64,000 nt of DNA from Flavobacterium aquidurense (GTDB lineage: Bacteria > Bacteroidota > Bacteroidia > Flavobacteriales > Flavobacteriaceae). Position numbers and translations under genes: made by a program. The notes beneath the pieces were generated by a model. The model had not been told where the DNA came from. It ran no database searches and was given only the letters and a program-made list of their open reading frames with translations. Shown piece by piece: positions 50,964 through 59,787 of the stretch (position 1 is the stretch's first letter; each line of letters starts with the position of its first letter). The stretch lies in contig NZ_JRLF01000012.1 of assembly GCF_001404985.1 (NCBI RefSeq), forward strand, positions 372,001 to 436,000. Reading direction: 5' to 3'.

Positions 50964-52385
50964 ATGAAAACACAAATAAACGGTACAGATATATTAGAAT
51001 TAGGATTCCCTGAAGGAAAAACAATTGGGATTGCCTTAAAAATAAACAGCAAAAGAAACGGATTCACAAGAGACGAAATGATTGCTAATTTCAAGAATGT
51101 CCTTGAAACACCAGAGAATTATATTGACGATGCTATTTTTAGTAAACTGGCAATTGCCTTGATCGAAAAAGCAAATGAAAAACCGGAAGATTTCATCGCT
51201 TTAAATCAAAATCCGAATCCGTATTCGGCTTACGGATTAGAAGGTATCGAAGACGGAGCCAGAAAACAAATGGAAGTGGCCATGAAATTGCCCGTGACCG
51301 TTGCAGGAGCTTTAATGCCAGACGCGCACCAAGGTTACGGATTACCGATTGGTGGAGTTTTAGCGACTAAAAATGCTATTATTCCGTATGGAGTTGGGGT
51401 TGATATTGGTTGTAGAATGGCATTGTCAGTTTATGATATTGCAGAAGATTTTTACTTTGAAAACGAAGCCAAATTCAAAAAAGAATTAATTGCGAATTCT
51501 ATTTTTGGAGCTGGACACGGATTTCACGGACAATACAAATCAGATCATGCGGTTTTAGAAAACGATGCTTTTAATATGACTCCGTTTGTGAAGAATTTAA
51601 AAGATAAAGCCTGGTCGCAATTGGGATCTTCAGGTGGTGGAAATCACTTTGTCGAATTCGGAATCATGGAGTTTGCCAAAGACGATGCGGTTTTAAATAT
51701 CCCAAAAGGTAAATATGTGGCTTTGTTAACGCATTCAGGTTCACGCGGAATGGGAGCCACAATTGCCGGACATTATACTAAAATGGCCAAAGATGTTTGT
51801 AAACTTCCGGAAGTGGCGAAAAATTTAGCCTATCTGGATATGAACTCCCAATTGGGTCAGGAATACTGGATGGCGATGAATTTGGCGGGAGATTACGCTT
51901 CGGCTTGTCATGAGATTATCCATAACAAAATGGAAAGCGCTCTGGGAGCCACGATTTTAGCCAAAGTAGAAAACCACCATAATTTTGCCTGGAAAGAAAT
52001 CTGGAACGGCGAAGAAGTGATTGTGCATAGAAAAGGAGCAACTCCAGCCGGAAAAGGCGTGATGGGAATCATTCCGGGAAGTATGACCGCGCCGGGATTT
52101 TTAGTGAGAGGAAAAGGCGAGGAGAACGCCATAAACTCGGCTTCGCATGGAGCAGGAAGACAAATGAGCCGAACTCAAGCCATAAAAAATATTACTAAAA
52201 CCGAAATGCAATCGATTTTAACACATCATGGGGTAACACTTATTGGTGCAGGTCTTGACGAAGCGCCAATGGCGTATAAAGATATCAATCAGGTGATGGA
52301 AGCGCAACAGGATTTGGTTGATGTCGTTGCGAAATTTACACCTAAATTGGTGAGAATGGCAGATGATGGAAGTCGTGAGGACTAA
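50964..52385 (+). CDS. rtcB: RtcB-type RNA ligase
   Basis: 473 residues from the ATG at 50964 (MKTQINGTDILELGF), about 22 nt after the promoter box. RtcB joins RNA 2',3'-cyclic-phosphate or 3'-phosphate ends to 5'-OH ends using GTP and Mn2+. Motifs: PYGVGVDIGCRMAL (metal Cys, about 140-153), GSSGGGNHFVEFG (about 219-231), LLTHSGSRGMGA, VENHHNFAWK and NSASHGAGRQMSR, where the His in HGAGR is the guanylylated residue. All expected metal ligands appear present. RtcA and archease genes are not in the window, so the system works without them or finds them elsewhere. Confidence 0.97.
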   Translation: MKTQINGTDILELGFPEGKTIGIALKINSKRNGFTRDEMIANFKNVLETPENYIDDAIFSKLAIALIEKANEKPEDFIALNQNPNPYSAYGLEGIEDGARKQMEVAMKLPVTVAGALMPDAHQGYGLPIGGVLATKNAIIPYGVGVDIGCRMALSVYDIAEDFYFENEAKFKKELIANSIFGAGHGFHGQYKSDHAVLENDAFNMTPFVKNLKDKAWSQLGSSGGGNHFVEFGIMEFAKDDAVLNIPKGKYVALLTHSGSRGMGATIAGHYTKMAKDVCKLPEVAKNLAYLDMNSQLGQEYWMAMNLAGDYASACHEIIHNKMESALGATILAKVENHHNFAWKEIWNGEEVIVHRKGATPAGKGVMGIIPGSMTAPGFLVRGKGEENAINSASHGAGRQMSRTQAIKNITKTEMQSILTHHGVTLIGAGLDEAPMAYKDINQVMEAQQDLVDVVAKFTPKLVRMADDGSRED

Positions 52386-52868
52386 GTGTTCAGTCTCAGT
52401 CTTAGTTTTCAGTGTGGAGACTTATTTTTAGTGTTCAGTCACGGTCTCAGTTTTCATTGTAGGGGCGTGTTTTTAGTGATCAGTCGCAGTAACAGTTTTC
52501 AGTGTAGAGGCGCACAGCAGTGCGTCTAACACATTCTGAGGAAAAATTTATCCTCATTTTATGTCATCCTGACGGAGGAAGGATCACACTAGAAACTCTA
52601 CAAAGATTGGCGATTTTCTTTGAGGAATATTGGATGTGATCCTTCGTTCCTCAGGATGACAAACGGGATGGTTAAAGATTTTTCACGCAGATTTAACAGA
52701 TTCCAGCAGATTTAAAATGATTTTTATAAATAATCTGCGAACATCTGCTTAAATCTTTTTAAATCTGCGTGAAACAAAAAACTTTGTGCCTTAGCGCCTT
52801 AGTGGCTAAAAATATAAGAAAACAAAAAACTTTGCGTCTTAGCGTCTTAGTGGCAAAAAAAAATAAAC
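52386..52868. other. Repeat-filled intergenic region after rtcB
   Basis: No gene. It holds, in order: CAGT-rich repeats related to 8731-8817 (52386-52500), a GCACAGCAGTGC hairpin (52504-52532), a composite repeat (52547-52774, copied at 53423-53649), and two CTTAGCG(C/T)CTTAGTGGC tandem motifs (about 52782-52855). The 165-residue gene starts at 52869. Confidence 0.7.
52547..52774. repeat. Composite palindromic repeat, left copy
   Basis: About 228 bp directly repeated at 53423-53649. First half: ATGTCATCCTGACGGAGGAA... facing ...CCTTCGTTCCTCAGGATGAC (a large hairpin). Second half: TTTCACGCAGATTTAACAGA... facing ...TTTAAATCTGCGTGAAA. Both halves are large inverted repeats. The two copies flank the 165-residue gene. 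Confidence 0.8.
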
Positions 52869-53366
52869 ATGGAAATACTAAACAGAGACTTCGAAATACT
52901 CACAGATTACATCCTGACCTTTCATTTTTATGAATATCTAAATGTTGATCTAATCGAAGACTGGGCAATCGAATTAATCAATTCAGGTTATGAGAGTGAA
53001 GCTATTTATAACCTGGCTTGTTTCTATAAACCAATTGATCCTCATGAAGTTCAGCCTTATCTTGAAGCCGTTCTCTCAGAATTGAATCTAAAGCTAAAAG
53101 ATAAAGAGGAATCAGAAAAATGCCATATAAGATATTTTCTCAATAGAATAGTGAAACATGACGATGTAAAAACCAATTTGAAAAGATTGCTGTATATCGA
53201 TTACGATTTTAATAAAGAAATAGATATACGTGATTTATATTCTCTTCAATATGTTTGGGATGATCTGTTGGCAGGCGAAGTCTATTGGTATAATAAAGAT
53301 CTTAATCTGGATACTATCGAACAAGAAGTTGTCGAAAAAGCAGAGAAATGGCTTAGTGAAAATTGA
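52869..53366 (+). CDS. Hypothetical protein, 165 aa, between repeat copies
   Basis: A soluble, mostly helical, acidic protein (MEILNRDFEILTDYILTFHF; KCHIRYFLNRIVKHDDVKT; TIEQEVVEKAEKWLSEN). No signal peptide, membrane segment or known domain is recognised. It follows rtcB by 483 bp of repeats and precedes tatD by 398 bp of repeats, so it is not tightly coupled to either. Its flanking direct repeats would allow loss or gain by recombination. It could be an accessory factor, an immunity-like protein or a passenger. Confidence 0.6.
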   Translation: MEILNRDFEILTDYILTFHFYEYLNVDLIEDWAIELINSGYESEAIYNLACFYKPIDPHEVQPYLEAVLSELNLKLKDKEESEKCHIRYFLNRIVKHDDVKTNLKRLLYIDYDFNKEIDIRDLYSLQYVWDDLLAGEVYWYNKDLNLDTIEQEVVEKAEKWLSEN

Positions 53367-53422
53367 AAATTGAAAATTGAAAAGTGAAGGTTCAAAGGTT
53401 CAGAGTTGCAAAGGGACAAAGG

Positions 53423-53649
53423 TTTATCCTCATTTTATGTCATTTCGACTCAGGAAGGATCACATAAGAAACTCTACAAAGATTAGCGATTCTCTTTGAG
53501 GAATATTAGATGTGATCCTTCGTTCCTCAGGATGACAAACGGGGTGGTTAAAGAATTTTTCACGCAGATTTAACAGATCCAGCAGATTTAAAATGATTTT
53601 TATAAATAATCTGCGAACCTCTGCATAAATCTTTTAAATCTGCGTGAAA
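53423..53649. repeat. Composite palindromic repeat, right copy
   Basis: Second copy of the 228-bp composite at 52547-52774, with a few substitutions and short indels (for example CATTTCGACT in place of CATCCTGACG). Another short palindromic text, TTTGTCCCTCTGTCCCTTTG, follows at about 53719-53738 just before tatD. Confidence 0.8.
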
Positions 53650-53764
53650 TAAACTTAGCGCCTAGCGCCTAAGTAGTAAAAGAATAAAAAATAATAAAAA
53701 GACTCAAAGAGAAGAAACCTTTGTCCCTCTGTCCCTTTGAGCCTTTGTAATTTAAAAGAAAAAA

Positions 53765-54565
53765 ATGAATACATATATAGACATAGGAATTAATTTAACC
53801 AATAAACAATTCCACAACGACATAGACGATGTTGTACAAAACGCTTTAGATGCTGATGTATCGCAAATGATACTCACCGGAACAAGCGTGAAAAATAGTG
53901 AAGCTTCGGCTCAAATGGCAAAAGAATATCCCGGAATATTATATGCCACAGCGGGGATTCATCCGCATGATGCGAAAAGTTTTGATGCTCAAAGCATTGC
54001 AAGACTTCGCAATTTATTAAAGCAGAAACACGTAGTTTCAGTAGGTGAGTGCGGACTCGATTTTGATCGTGACTTTTCGCCCAGAAATGTACAGGAAACC
54101 TGTTACAAAGCGCAACTAGAATTAGCGATTGAAGTCAGGAAACCTCTGTTTTTGCACGAAAGAGCTGCTTTTACAAGGTTTATGAGTATTACCAAAGACT
54201 ATTTGCCACAATTGCCAAAAGCCGTTGTGCATTGTTTTACCGGAACTTTGCAAGAAGCCAAAACCTATCTCGATAACGGATTTTATCTTGGCTTTACCGG
54301 AGCAATATCCGACAGTAAACGTTTTGAGCATTTAAAAGAAGTCATTCAATACGTACCGCTCGACCGAATGATGATCGAAACCGATGCGCCGTTTATGCTG
54401 CCGAAAAATGTACCAAACAATCTCTTGAAAAAATACCACGAACGCCGTTGCGAACCTGCTTTTCTGCCTTTTGTTGCAGCAACTGTTGCGCAGTTTAAAG
54501 GAGTTTCGGGTATTGTGATTGCGGAGGAAACTACGAGGAATGCGAAGGAGTTTTTTAGAATTTAG
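53765..54565 (+). CDS. tatD: TatD-family metal-dependent nuclease
   Basis: 266 residues, TIM-barrel hydrolase. The N-terminal metal motif is slightly unusual: YIDIGINLTNKQFHNDI rather than D-x-H-x-H, as in true TatD. Other motifs: TAGIHPHDAKSF (His-x-His, about 57-68), SVGECGLDFDRDFSP (Glu, about 92-106), VHCFTGTLQEA and MIETDAPFMLP (Asp, about 200-210). E. coli TatD has the same GINLTxxQF opening and is a 3'-5' exonuclease acting on DNA and RNA in repair and apoptosis-like turnover. Downstream of rtcB, it may trim ends, which is inference. A terminator follows. Confidence 0.92.
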   Translation: MNTYIDIGINLTNKQFHNDIDDVVQNALDADVSQMILTGTSVKNSEASAQMAKEYPGILYATAGIHPHDAKSFDAQSIARLRNLLKQKHVVSVGECGLDFDRDFSPRNVQETCYKAQLELAIEVRKPLFLHERAAFTRFMSITKDYLPQLPKAVVHCFTGTLQEAKTYLDNGFYLGFTGAISDSKRFEHLKEVIQYVPLDRMMIETDAPFMLPKNVPNNLLKKYHERRCEPAFLPFVAATVAQFKGVSGIVIAEETTRNAKEFFRI

Positions 54566-54589
54566 GTATTATTAGAGATTTTATTTGTT

Positions 54590-54632
54590 GGCTTTTAAAT
54601 CAGGTGTTTGTACTGGGTTTAAAGGCTTTTTG
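54590..54632 (+). terminator. Intrinsic terminator of tatD
   Basis: GGCTTTTAAATCAG - GTGTTTGTA - CTGGGTTTAAAGGCTTTTT, 25 nt after the tatD stop. Confidence 0.75.
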
Positions 54633-54638
54633 TTTGTA

Positions 54639-54646
54639 TATATTTG
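54639..54646 (+). promoter_or_regulatory. Candidate promoter -7 box of the Gabija-like pair
   Basis: TATATTTG directly after the tatD terminator. The leader to the first ATG (54813) would be about 160 nt; a closer promoter cannot be excluded. Confidence 0.35.
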
Positions 54647-54812
54647 AGAACAAACAATAATTAAAAAATTATACTGATTATGGAAAACCGTAAAAAAGCT
54701 ATAGAAATCTTCTGCATATTTGATCGATTTTATCTGATATAATTCAATCTATTGATTTAGATTAAGTTTAGGAGAAAATAATAGTTAAGTTTAAAAAGAA
54801 ATAAATAAAAAT

Positions 54813-57014
54813 ATGAAAATAGAATCTGTATTAATTAGAAATTTTAGACTCCTAAAAGATTTAAAATTAGATTTAGAGAAGGATTTATCTCTTGTCTTGG
54901 GAAAAAATAATTCAGGAAAAACTTCAATATTGAGTGCTTTAGATAAGTTTATAAATCAATCTGAGAATAAAAAAATTTCGGCTGATGATTTCAACTTATC
55001 TTATAAAGAAGAAATTAAAAATTTGATAGAATCATCAAATGAATTGAGTGAAGAAGATTTTAATAAAGATATTCAAGGAATTACTTTAAGAATAATAGCT
55101 TCTTACTCTGATGAAGATGATTTTGAAAATATTTCAAAATTAATGATGGATTTAGATCCTAATAATAATTATTTGATTTTAGGATATGATTATTCTATGC
55201 ATTTTAATGAATATCAAATTTTCAGATCTGATTTTAAAGCTTTCAAAATTGATGAGAAAAGAAAATTAAATGAATCTATAAAAAAAGAAAAAGGCAAGCC
55301 CGAAAATGAAAGAAAATTATATAAAGAGAAAGGATTTGATATTTTCTTTAAGTTATATCAAGATAAATATTTTCGTTACAAAAGAAAGTCTATAGCATGC
55401 GATTATACAAGTAGAGTTATACTTGAGAACAAATTTATTGATTTAGATAATAGTTCAACAAAAGTAAATTTAAAGAATGTTATAAATTTTAAATATATAA
55501 GTGCGAGAAGAAATGTCACTAATAAAGAGGCGGATAAAACTCTCTCTTCTCAGACATCACAAATTTATGAAAGAAGTGAAAAGAATGAAGAAGACAGTAA
55601 AAGTATAGAAGAATTTAAGGAAACATTGATTGAAACAGACGAAACTCTTACCAATGTTTATACAACTCTTTTTGAGAAGATAGTTGACAAAGTTGGACAA
55701 TTTGGAGGAATTAAAAAAGGAGAATCTGTAATAAAAGTAATTTCCTCATTGGAGAGACGAGAATTGCTTAAAGGAAATACTACCGTAGTTTATGAACATG
55801 ATGCGTCTAATTCTTTACCGGAATTTTATAATGGTTTAGGTTATATGAATCTTATTAGTATGATTTTTGAAATTGAAATTCTTCTTCAGGAATTCAAGAG
55901 AGCTAAAGATGAAAAACCGGCAGATATAAATTTACTATTTATTGAAGAACCAGAAGCACATACGCACCCACAAATGCAATATGTATTTATTACTAATATA
56001 CAATCACTTTTAGAAGAAGGTATTATAAAGGGTGGATGTACAAATAAAAAACTGCAATATATAATATCAACACATTCATCACACATTGTTTCTAATTGTA
56101 AAGATTTTAACGCGATTAAATATTTGAAAAAAGAAAGTCAGAATAGTATAAAAGCAAAAAATCTTAAAGACTTAGAGAAAGACTATTTAAAAGCAGGAGA
56201 GGAAAAAAATTACAGATTCCTAAAACAATATTTAACATTAAATAGATCTGAGTTGTTTTTTGCAGATAAGGCTATTTTTATAGAAGGAGATACAGAAAGA
56301 ATCCTTTTACCTGCAATGATGAAAAAACTTGATTTGGAAGAAGCGTTACTTGCCGATGAACTTGAATTACTTTCGCAAAATATATCAATTGTAGAAGTTG
56401 GAAATTATGCAAATATTTTTGAACGTTTTATAAATTTTATTGAAGTAAAAAGTTTAGTTATAACAGATTTAGATTCTGTAAAAAGAGATTTTATTAGAGA
56501 TAATAAAGGAGAAATAAAAAAAACTAAAAATGGTATAGATAGACAAGCTGATTTTAGTTGTAGAGTTATAGAAGGGCAAAAGACAACTAATCCTACTTTA
56601 AATTTCTTTTTTCCAAGTTTACTTTTTTCTGATTTATTGTCCAAATCTGTAGAAGAAAAAAGATTTTTAAAAGAGTCAACTTGGACAAATAATAAGAACG
56701 GTTTTTTACAGATAGCTTTTCAAATAAAAGATGTGAAAGATTATTGTCCTCGAAGTTTTGAAGATGCATTTTTTAATATTGATGAGAATATTAATTTCAT
56801 AAAAAAGAATAGAAGTAAATTCAATGGATTAAAAAACATGAAATTATTTTATGATACTTCAAAGGATGCATATGATTTAGGAGAAAAATGTATTGAAAGT
56901 AAAGGTTCCTTTGCTATAGATATTCTTCTAAATAGCGATGAAAATTATACTGAATGGAAAATTCCTGCATATATAAAACAAGGATTATTATGGTTACGAA
57001 AAGAGCAGATTTAG
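54813..57014 (+). CDS. OLD-family ATPase/TOPRIM nuclease (GajA-like)
   Basis: 733 residues. ABC-type ATPase domain: Walker A GKNNSGKT (30-37), signature and Walker B LLFIEEPEAHTHPQM (about 372-386), His-switch STHSSHIVSN (about 418-427). A TOPRIM domain follows: AIFIEGDTERILLPAMM (about 488-504) and LVITDLDSVKRD (about 546-557; the DxD). With a UvrD-like helicase gene overlapping its end, it is a class 2 OLD protein, the nuclease half of a Gabija defence module. The B. cereus GajA is about 580 residues; here the additional length lies mainly in the ATPase insert (about 90-340) and the C-terminus. Codons are visibly more A/T-rich than in rtcB, suggesting transfer. Confidence 0.88.
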   Translation: MKIESVLIRNFRLLKDLKLDLEKDLSLVLGKNNSGKTSILSALDKFINQSENKKISADDFNLSYKEEIKNLIESSNELSEEDFNKDIQGITLRIIASYSDEDDFENISKLMMDLDPNNNYLILGYDYSMHFNEYQIFRSDFKAFKIDEKRKLNESIKKEKGKPENERKLYKEKGFDIFFKLYQDKYFRYKRKSIACDYTSRVILENKFIDLDNSSTKVNLKNVINFKYISARRNVTNKEADKTLSSQTSQIYERSEKNEEDSKSIEEFKETLIETDETLTNVYTTLFEKIVDKVGQFGGIKKGESVIKVISSLERRELLKGNTTVVYEHDASNSLPEFYNGLGYMNLISMIFEIEILLQEFKRAKDEKPADINLLFIEEPEAHTHPQMQYVFITNIQSLLEEGIIKGGCTNKKLQYIISTHSSHIVSNCKDFNAIKYLKKESQNSIKAKNLKDLEKDYLKAGEEKNYRFLKQYLTLNRSELFFADKAIFIEGDTERILLPAMMKKLDLEEALLADELELLSQNISIVEVGNYANIFERFINFIEVKSLVITDLDSVKRDFIRDNKGEIKKTKNGIDRQADFSCRVIEGQKTTNPTLNFFFPSLLFSDLLSKSVEEKRFLKESTWTNNKNGFLQIAFQIKDVKDYCPRSFEDAFFNIDENINFIKKNRSKFNGLKNMKLFYDTSKDAYDLGEKCIESKGSFAIDILLNSDENYTEWKIPAYIKQGLLWLRKEQI

Positions 57015-59140
57015 AACTAGAGGTTCAAAAAATATTTGAACATATAGACAACGGAAACAATTTTTTGTTGAGTGGGGGTGCGGGGAGTGGTAAAACATAT
57101 TCTTTAGTTCAAGTTATTAGACAGATAATTGAAGAGAATCCCTTTGTAAAAGTTGCTTGTATGACTTACACTAATTCCGCTGTAAAAGAGATTGAAGAGA
57201 GGGTTAATCATAAAAACTTAAATGTAACAACGATTCACGACTTTCTTTGGGATTGTATTAGTAATTATCAAAAAGATTTAAAGGAAAATTTGATTGAATT
57301 AATAAATGAGAGTAGTTCAAAAATAAGTACGATAAATAATGAGAAAGTTGGACTAGATTATTATGATAATTTAGAAAAAATCAAATATGATAATTTTTTA
57401 AGGATAGCGGATGGAATAATTTCACACGATGAGGTTATTCTATTAGCTGAAAAAATGTTTAAAAATTCAATAAAGTTATGTTCTATAGTTAAAGATAAAT
57501 TTCCCTTTATTTTTATTGATGAATATCAAGATACCCAAAAAGAAGTAATTGAGATATTTTTACATCATTTAAAAAATAGTAAAAAAAAATCCATCGTTGG
57601 GTTTTTTGGAGATGCAATGCAATCTATTTATGAAGGTGGAATTGGTAATATAGATGAATATATTGGAGAACATGATAAAGTAAGAGAAGTGCAAAAAACT
57701 CAGAATAGAAGAAATCCAAAACGAGTTTATGATCTAGCAAATGAATTGCGAACAGATGGATTAGTTCAAACTCATTCAAATGACAAGAATGCACCAAATA
57801 TGGATAAAAATTCTGGAGAAGTAAAAGAGGGAAAAGTGATTTTTTATTATAGCCAAGACGAAAAAAATGACATTGTGAAACAAAATTTAATAGAGGATTT
57901 TTTATGGGATTTTAAAGACAATAAAGAAACAAAAGAATTAAATCTTACACATAATTTAATAGCAAAAAAGGCTGGATTTCCAAATCTTATCGAAATTTAT
58001 GATAAAGATCCGATTGTGAAATTTTTACAATCAATTAGGAAGTATATAAGGCTTACTAATTTTTCTCACGATGAAATGATTACAGTCGATAATTTAGTTA
58101 TTTCATTAAAATCAGATATTGATAGTAAAGTAAAAAGTTTAGGTTTGAGATCTTTCACGGTTCAAAAATTTATTGAGAATTTAATAATTAAATATCCATT
58201 ACATGCTTTAACTACACAAAATTTATTGGATAAAATAAAACCAATAGACAATAATACTATTAAACAAGAAGATAGGTCTGTAATTTTTAAATTTAAAGAA
58301 CAAACGGGAATTATTGATATTGATTTTATTTATCAAATTAAAGTTATGAAGGAAATTGAGAAAGGTATTGATCCTAGATTTGCTCATTTATATGATACCA
58401 TAAAGAAAGAAAAATACCAAAAGGTTAGATCTCTTTTTTTTGATAAAGACAATTTAATTGATGATAAAAAACAAAATGAAGAAGACGAAAGTAAAAAAGG
58501 TTCAAAAAGAGATATATTAATTAAATTTTTGTATAAAATTCAATTTTCAATTGATCTTTATGAGGAAAATAAATTCAATGAATTTTTGCAAATAATTGAT
58601 TTAAAGAAAAAAGAAGGAGAAGGTATTATCACTTTTAAAAATAGATTAAAAAAAATAATTGATGATTTAAAATCAAAATCTACCGAAAAAATAGAAAATA
58701 TACTAGATTTTGTTAATGAATCAGGACTGTTAAATCTTAATAAAGATGATAGATTTAATAAGTTTAAAATAGAAAAAAAATATCTTTATGACAAAGTTAA
58801 AGAAGTTGGTTTTACAGAGTTTATAAATTTGTACAATTACTTAGAAGGCAAAACACCATTTTCTACTCAACATAAAACTAAAGGAGATGAATTTGATAAT
58901 GTGCTAGTTGTACTTGATAATGGAAAATGGAATGATTACAATTTTAAATATCTTTTTGAAAAAAAAGGAAGTGAAAATGTTTTAGAAAGAACGCAAAAGA
59001 TATTTTATGTATGTTGTACAAGAGCAAAAGAAGATTTAGCAATATATTATTACGGTATAAATAAAACGGAAAATGCTTTGATATTTGAGACTGCTAAAGA
59101 ATGGTTTGGAGATAATTTAATTGATGTTGATAAGTTATAA
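56990..59140 (+). CDS. UvrD/Rep-like SF1 helicase (GajB-like)
   Basis: 716 residues from the ATG at 56990, which lies inside the end of the upstream gene (25-nt overlap); an upstream in-frame start at 56954 is less likely. SF1 helicase motifs: Walker A LLSGGAGSGKTYSLVQV (about 22-38), Walker B FIFIDEYQDTQKEV (about 170-183), motif V-like STQHKTKGDEFDNVLVVLD (about 625-643) and motif VI FYVCCTRAKEDLAIYY (about 668-683). In Gabija, GajB senses DNA ends or termini and activates GajA. Classic GajB is about 490 residues; the additional 200 here form a charged helical insertion (about 440-590). Confidence 0.87.
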   Translation: MVTKRADLELEVQKIFEHIDNGNNFLLSGGAGSGKTYSLVQVIRQIIEENPFVKVACMTYTNSAVKEIEERVNHKNLNVTTIHDFLWDCISNYQKDLKENLIELINESSSKISTINNEKVGLDYYDNLEKIKYDNFLRIADGIISHDEVILLAEKMFKNSIKLCSIVKDKFPFIFIDEYQDTQKEVIEIFLHHLKNSKKKSIVGFFGDAMQSIYEGGIGNIDEYIGEHDKVREVQKTQNRRNPKRVYDLANELRTDGLVQTHSNDKNAPNMDKNSGEVKEGKVIFYYSQDEKNDIVKQNLIEDFLWDFKDNKETKELNLTHNLIAKKAGFPNLIEIYDKDPIVKFLQSIRKYIRLTNFSHDEMITVDNLVISLKSDIDSKVKSLGLRSFTVQKFIENLIIKYPLHALTTQNLLDKIKPIDNNTIKQEDRSVIFKFKEQTGIIDIDFIYQIKVMKEIEKGIDPRFAHLYDTIKKEKYQKVRSLFFDKDNLIDDKKQNEEDESKKGSKRDILIKFLYKIQFSIDLYEENKFNEFLQIIDLKKKEGEGIITFKNRLKKIIDDLKSKSTEKIENILDFVNESGLLNLNKDDRFNKFKIEKKYLYDKVKEVGFTEFINLYNYLEGKTPFSTQHKTKGDEFDNVLVVLDNGKWNDYNFKYLFEKKGSENVLERTQKIFYVCCTRAKEDLAIYYYGINKTENALIFETAKEWFGDNLIDVDKL

Positions 59141-59217
59141 CAATTAAAAACAGGCAGATAGAATTGGAATAAAAATAAAAAATCTACTTAGTTCGTAGCA
59201 ACAATCGCAATAGCATC

Positions 59218-59249
59218 AAAAAAATGCGCAATTCTCATTGCGCATTTTA
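59218..59249. terminator. Bidirectional intrinsic terminator
   Basis: AAAAATGCGCAAT - TCTC - ATTGCGCATTTTA between the helicase gene and the convergent XRE gene. A similar sequence (AATGTGCAATTTTCATTGC) is cut by the right window edge at 63980-64000. Confidence 0.85.
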
Positions 59250-59278
59250 TATATAATAAATCCTCATTATCAAGAATC

Positions 59279-59677
59279 TTACTTCCCTTTTATAATATTT
59301 TCTAAATACTCAACCTTTTCTTTTTCAGACTGAACCAAACGTTCGTAAAGCTCCACGACTTTATCAAGAGGATTGAAAGTACAATTATTATTAGGACCAT
59401 TTATCTGACCATTACTTGCACTATTATCATAAAAGTTATTGAAATAATTAAAAACAGATTCTTCCGAAAAGTTTTCAATAGCTTCTACGGTAACTCCCAG
59501 GATTTTGGCAATCTCTGCAAGTCTTTTAGTTTCAACTTCCTCACTTCCTTCAAGACTGGAAACAGTTTGCTGAGTTACGCCAATTGCATCTGCAAGCGCT
59601 TCTTGTTTCATTCCGCGAAGCTCTCTGATTCGGCTAATATTCCTGCCAATATGTTTTGGTTTAGTTGCTGTGCTCAT
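59279..59677 (-). CDS. XRE-family HTH transcriptional regulator
   Basis: 132 residues. The N-terminal Cro/CI-type HTH is clear (ISRIRELRGMKQEALADAIGVTQQTVSSLEGSEE, about 13-46), then a linker rich in Asn (SASNGQINGPNNNCTFNP) and a C-terminal coiled-coil (LYERLVQSEKEKVEYLENIIK) that probably dimerises. This layout is frequent in flavobacterial accessory regions. It may regulate the neighbouring defence or effector genes, but no operator is recognisable. Confidence 0.88.
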   Translation of the reverse strand: MSTATKPKHIGRNISRIRELRGMKQEALADAIGVTQQTVSSLEGSEEVETKRLAEIAKILGVTVEAIENFSEESVFNYFNNFYDNSASNGQINGPNNNCTFNPLDKVVELYERLVQSEKEKVEYLENIIKGK

Positions 59678-59787
59678 AATTCAAAGGTATTTAAAATTCT
59701 TTAAAAAAATACAGATCAGTAAAAAACAAGCTCAATCTGATAAAATACAGTTTATGTTGTTTTAAGCTAAGACTATATAAGTGGTTT

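Noticed and set aside
50730..50975. 81-codon minus-strand frame between the RING/TerD-like gene and rtcB
   Set aside because: It is translated from the palindromic repeat and the rtcB promoter region and has no protein-like features.
54680..54742. 20-codon reading frame before the OLD-family gene
   Set aside because: Too short, no homology, and it lies in the leader after the promoter box; a chance frame is the simplest reading.
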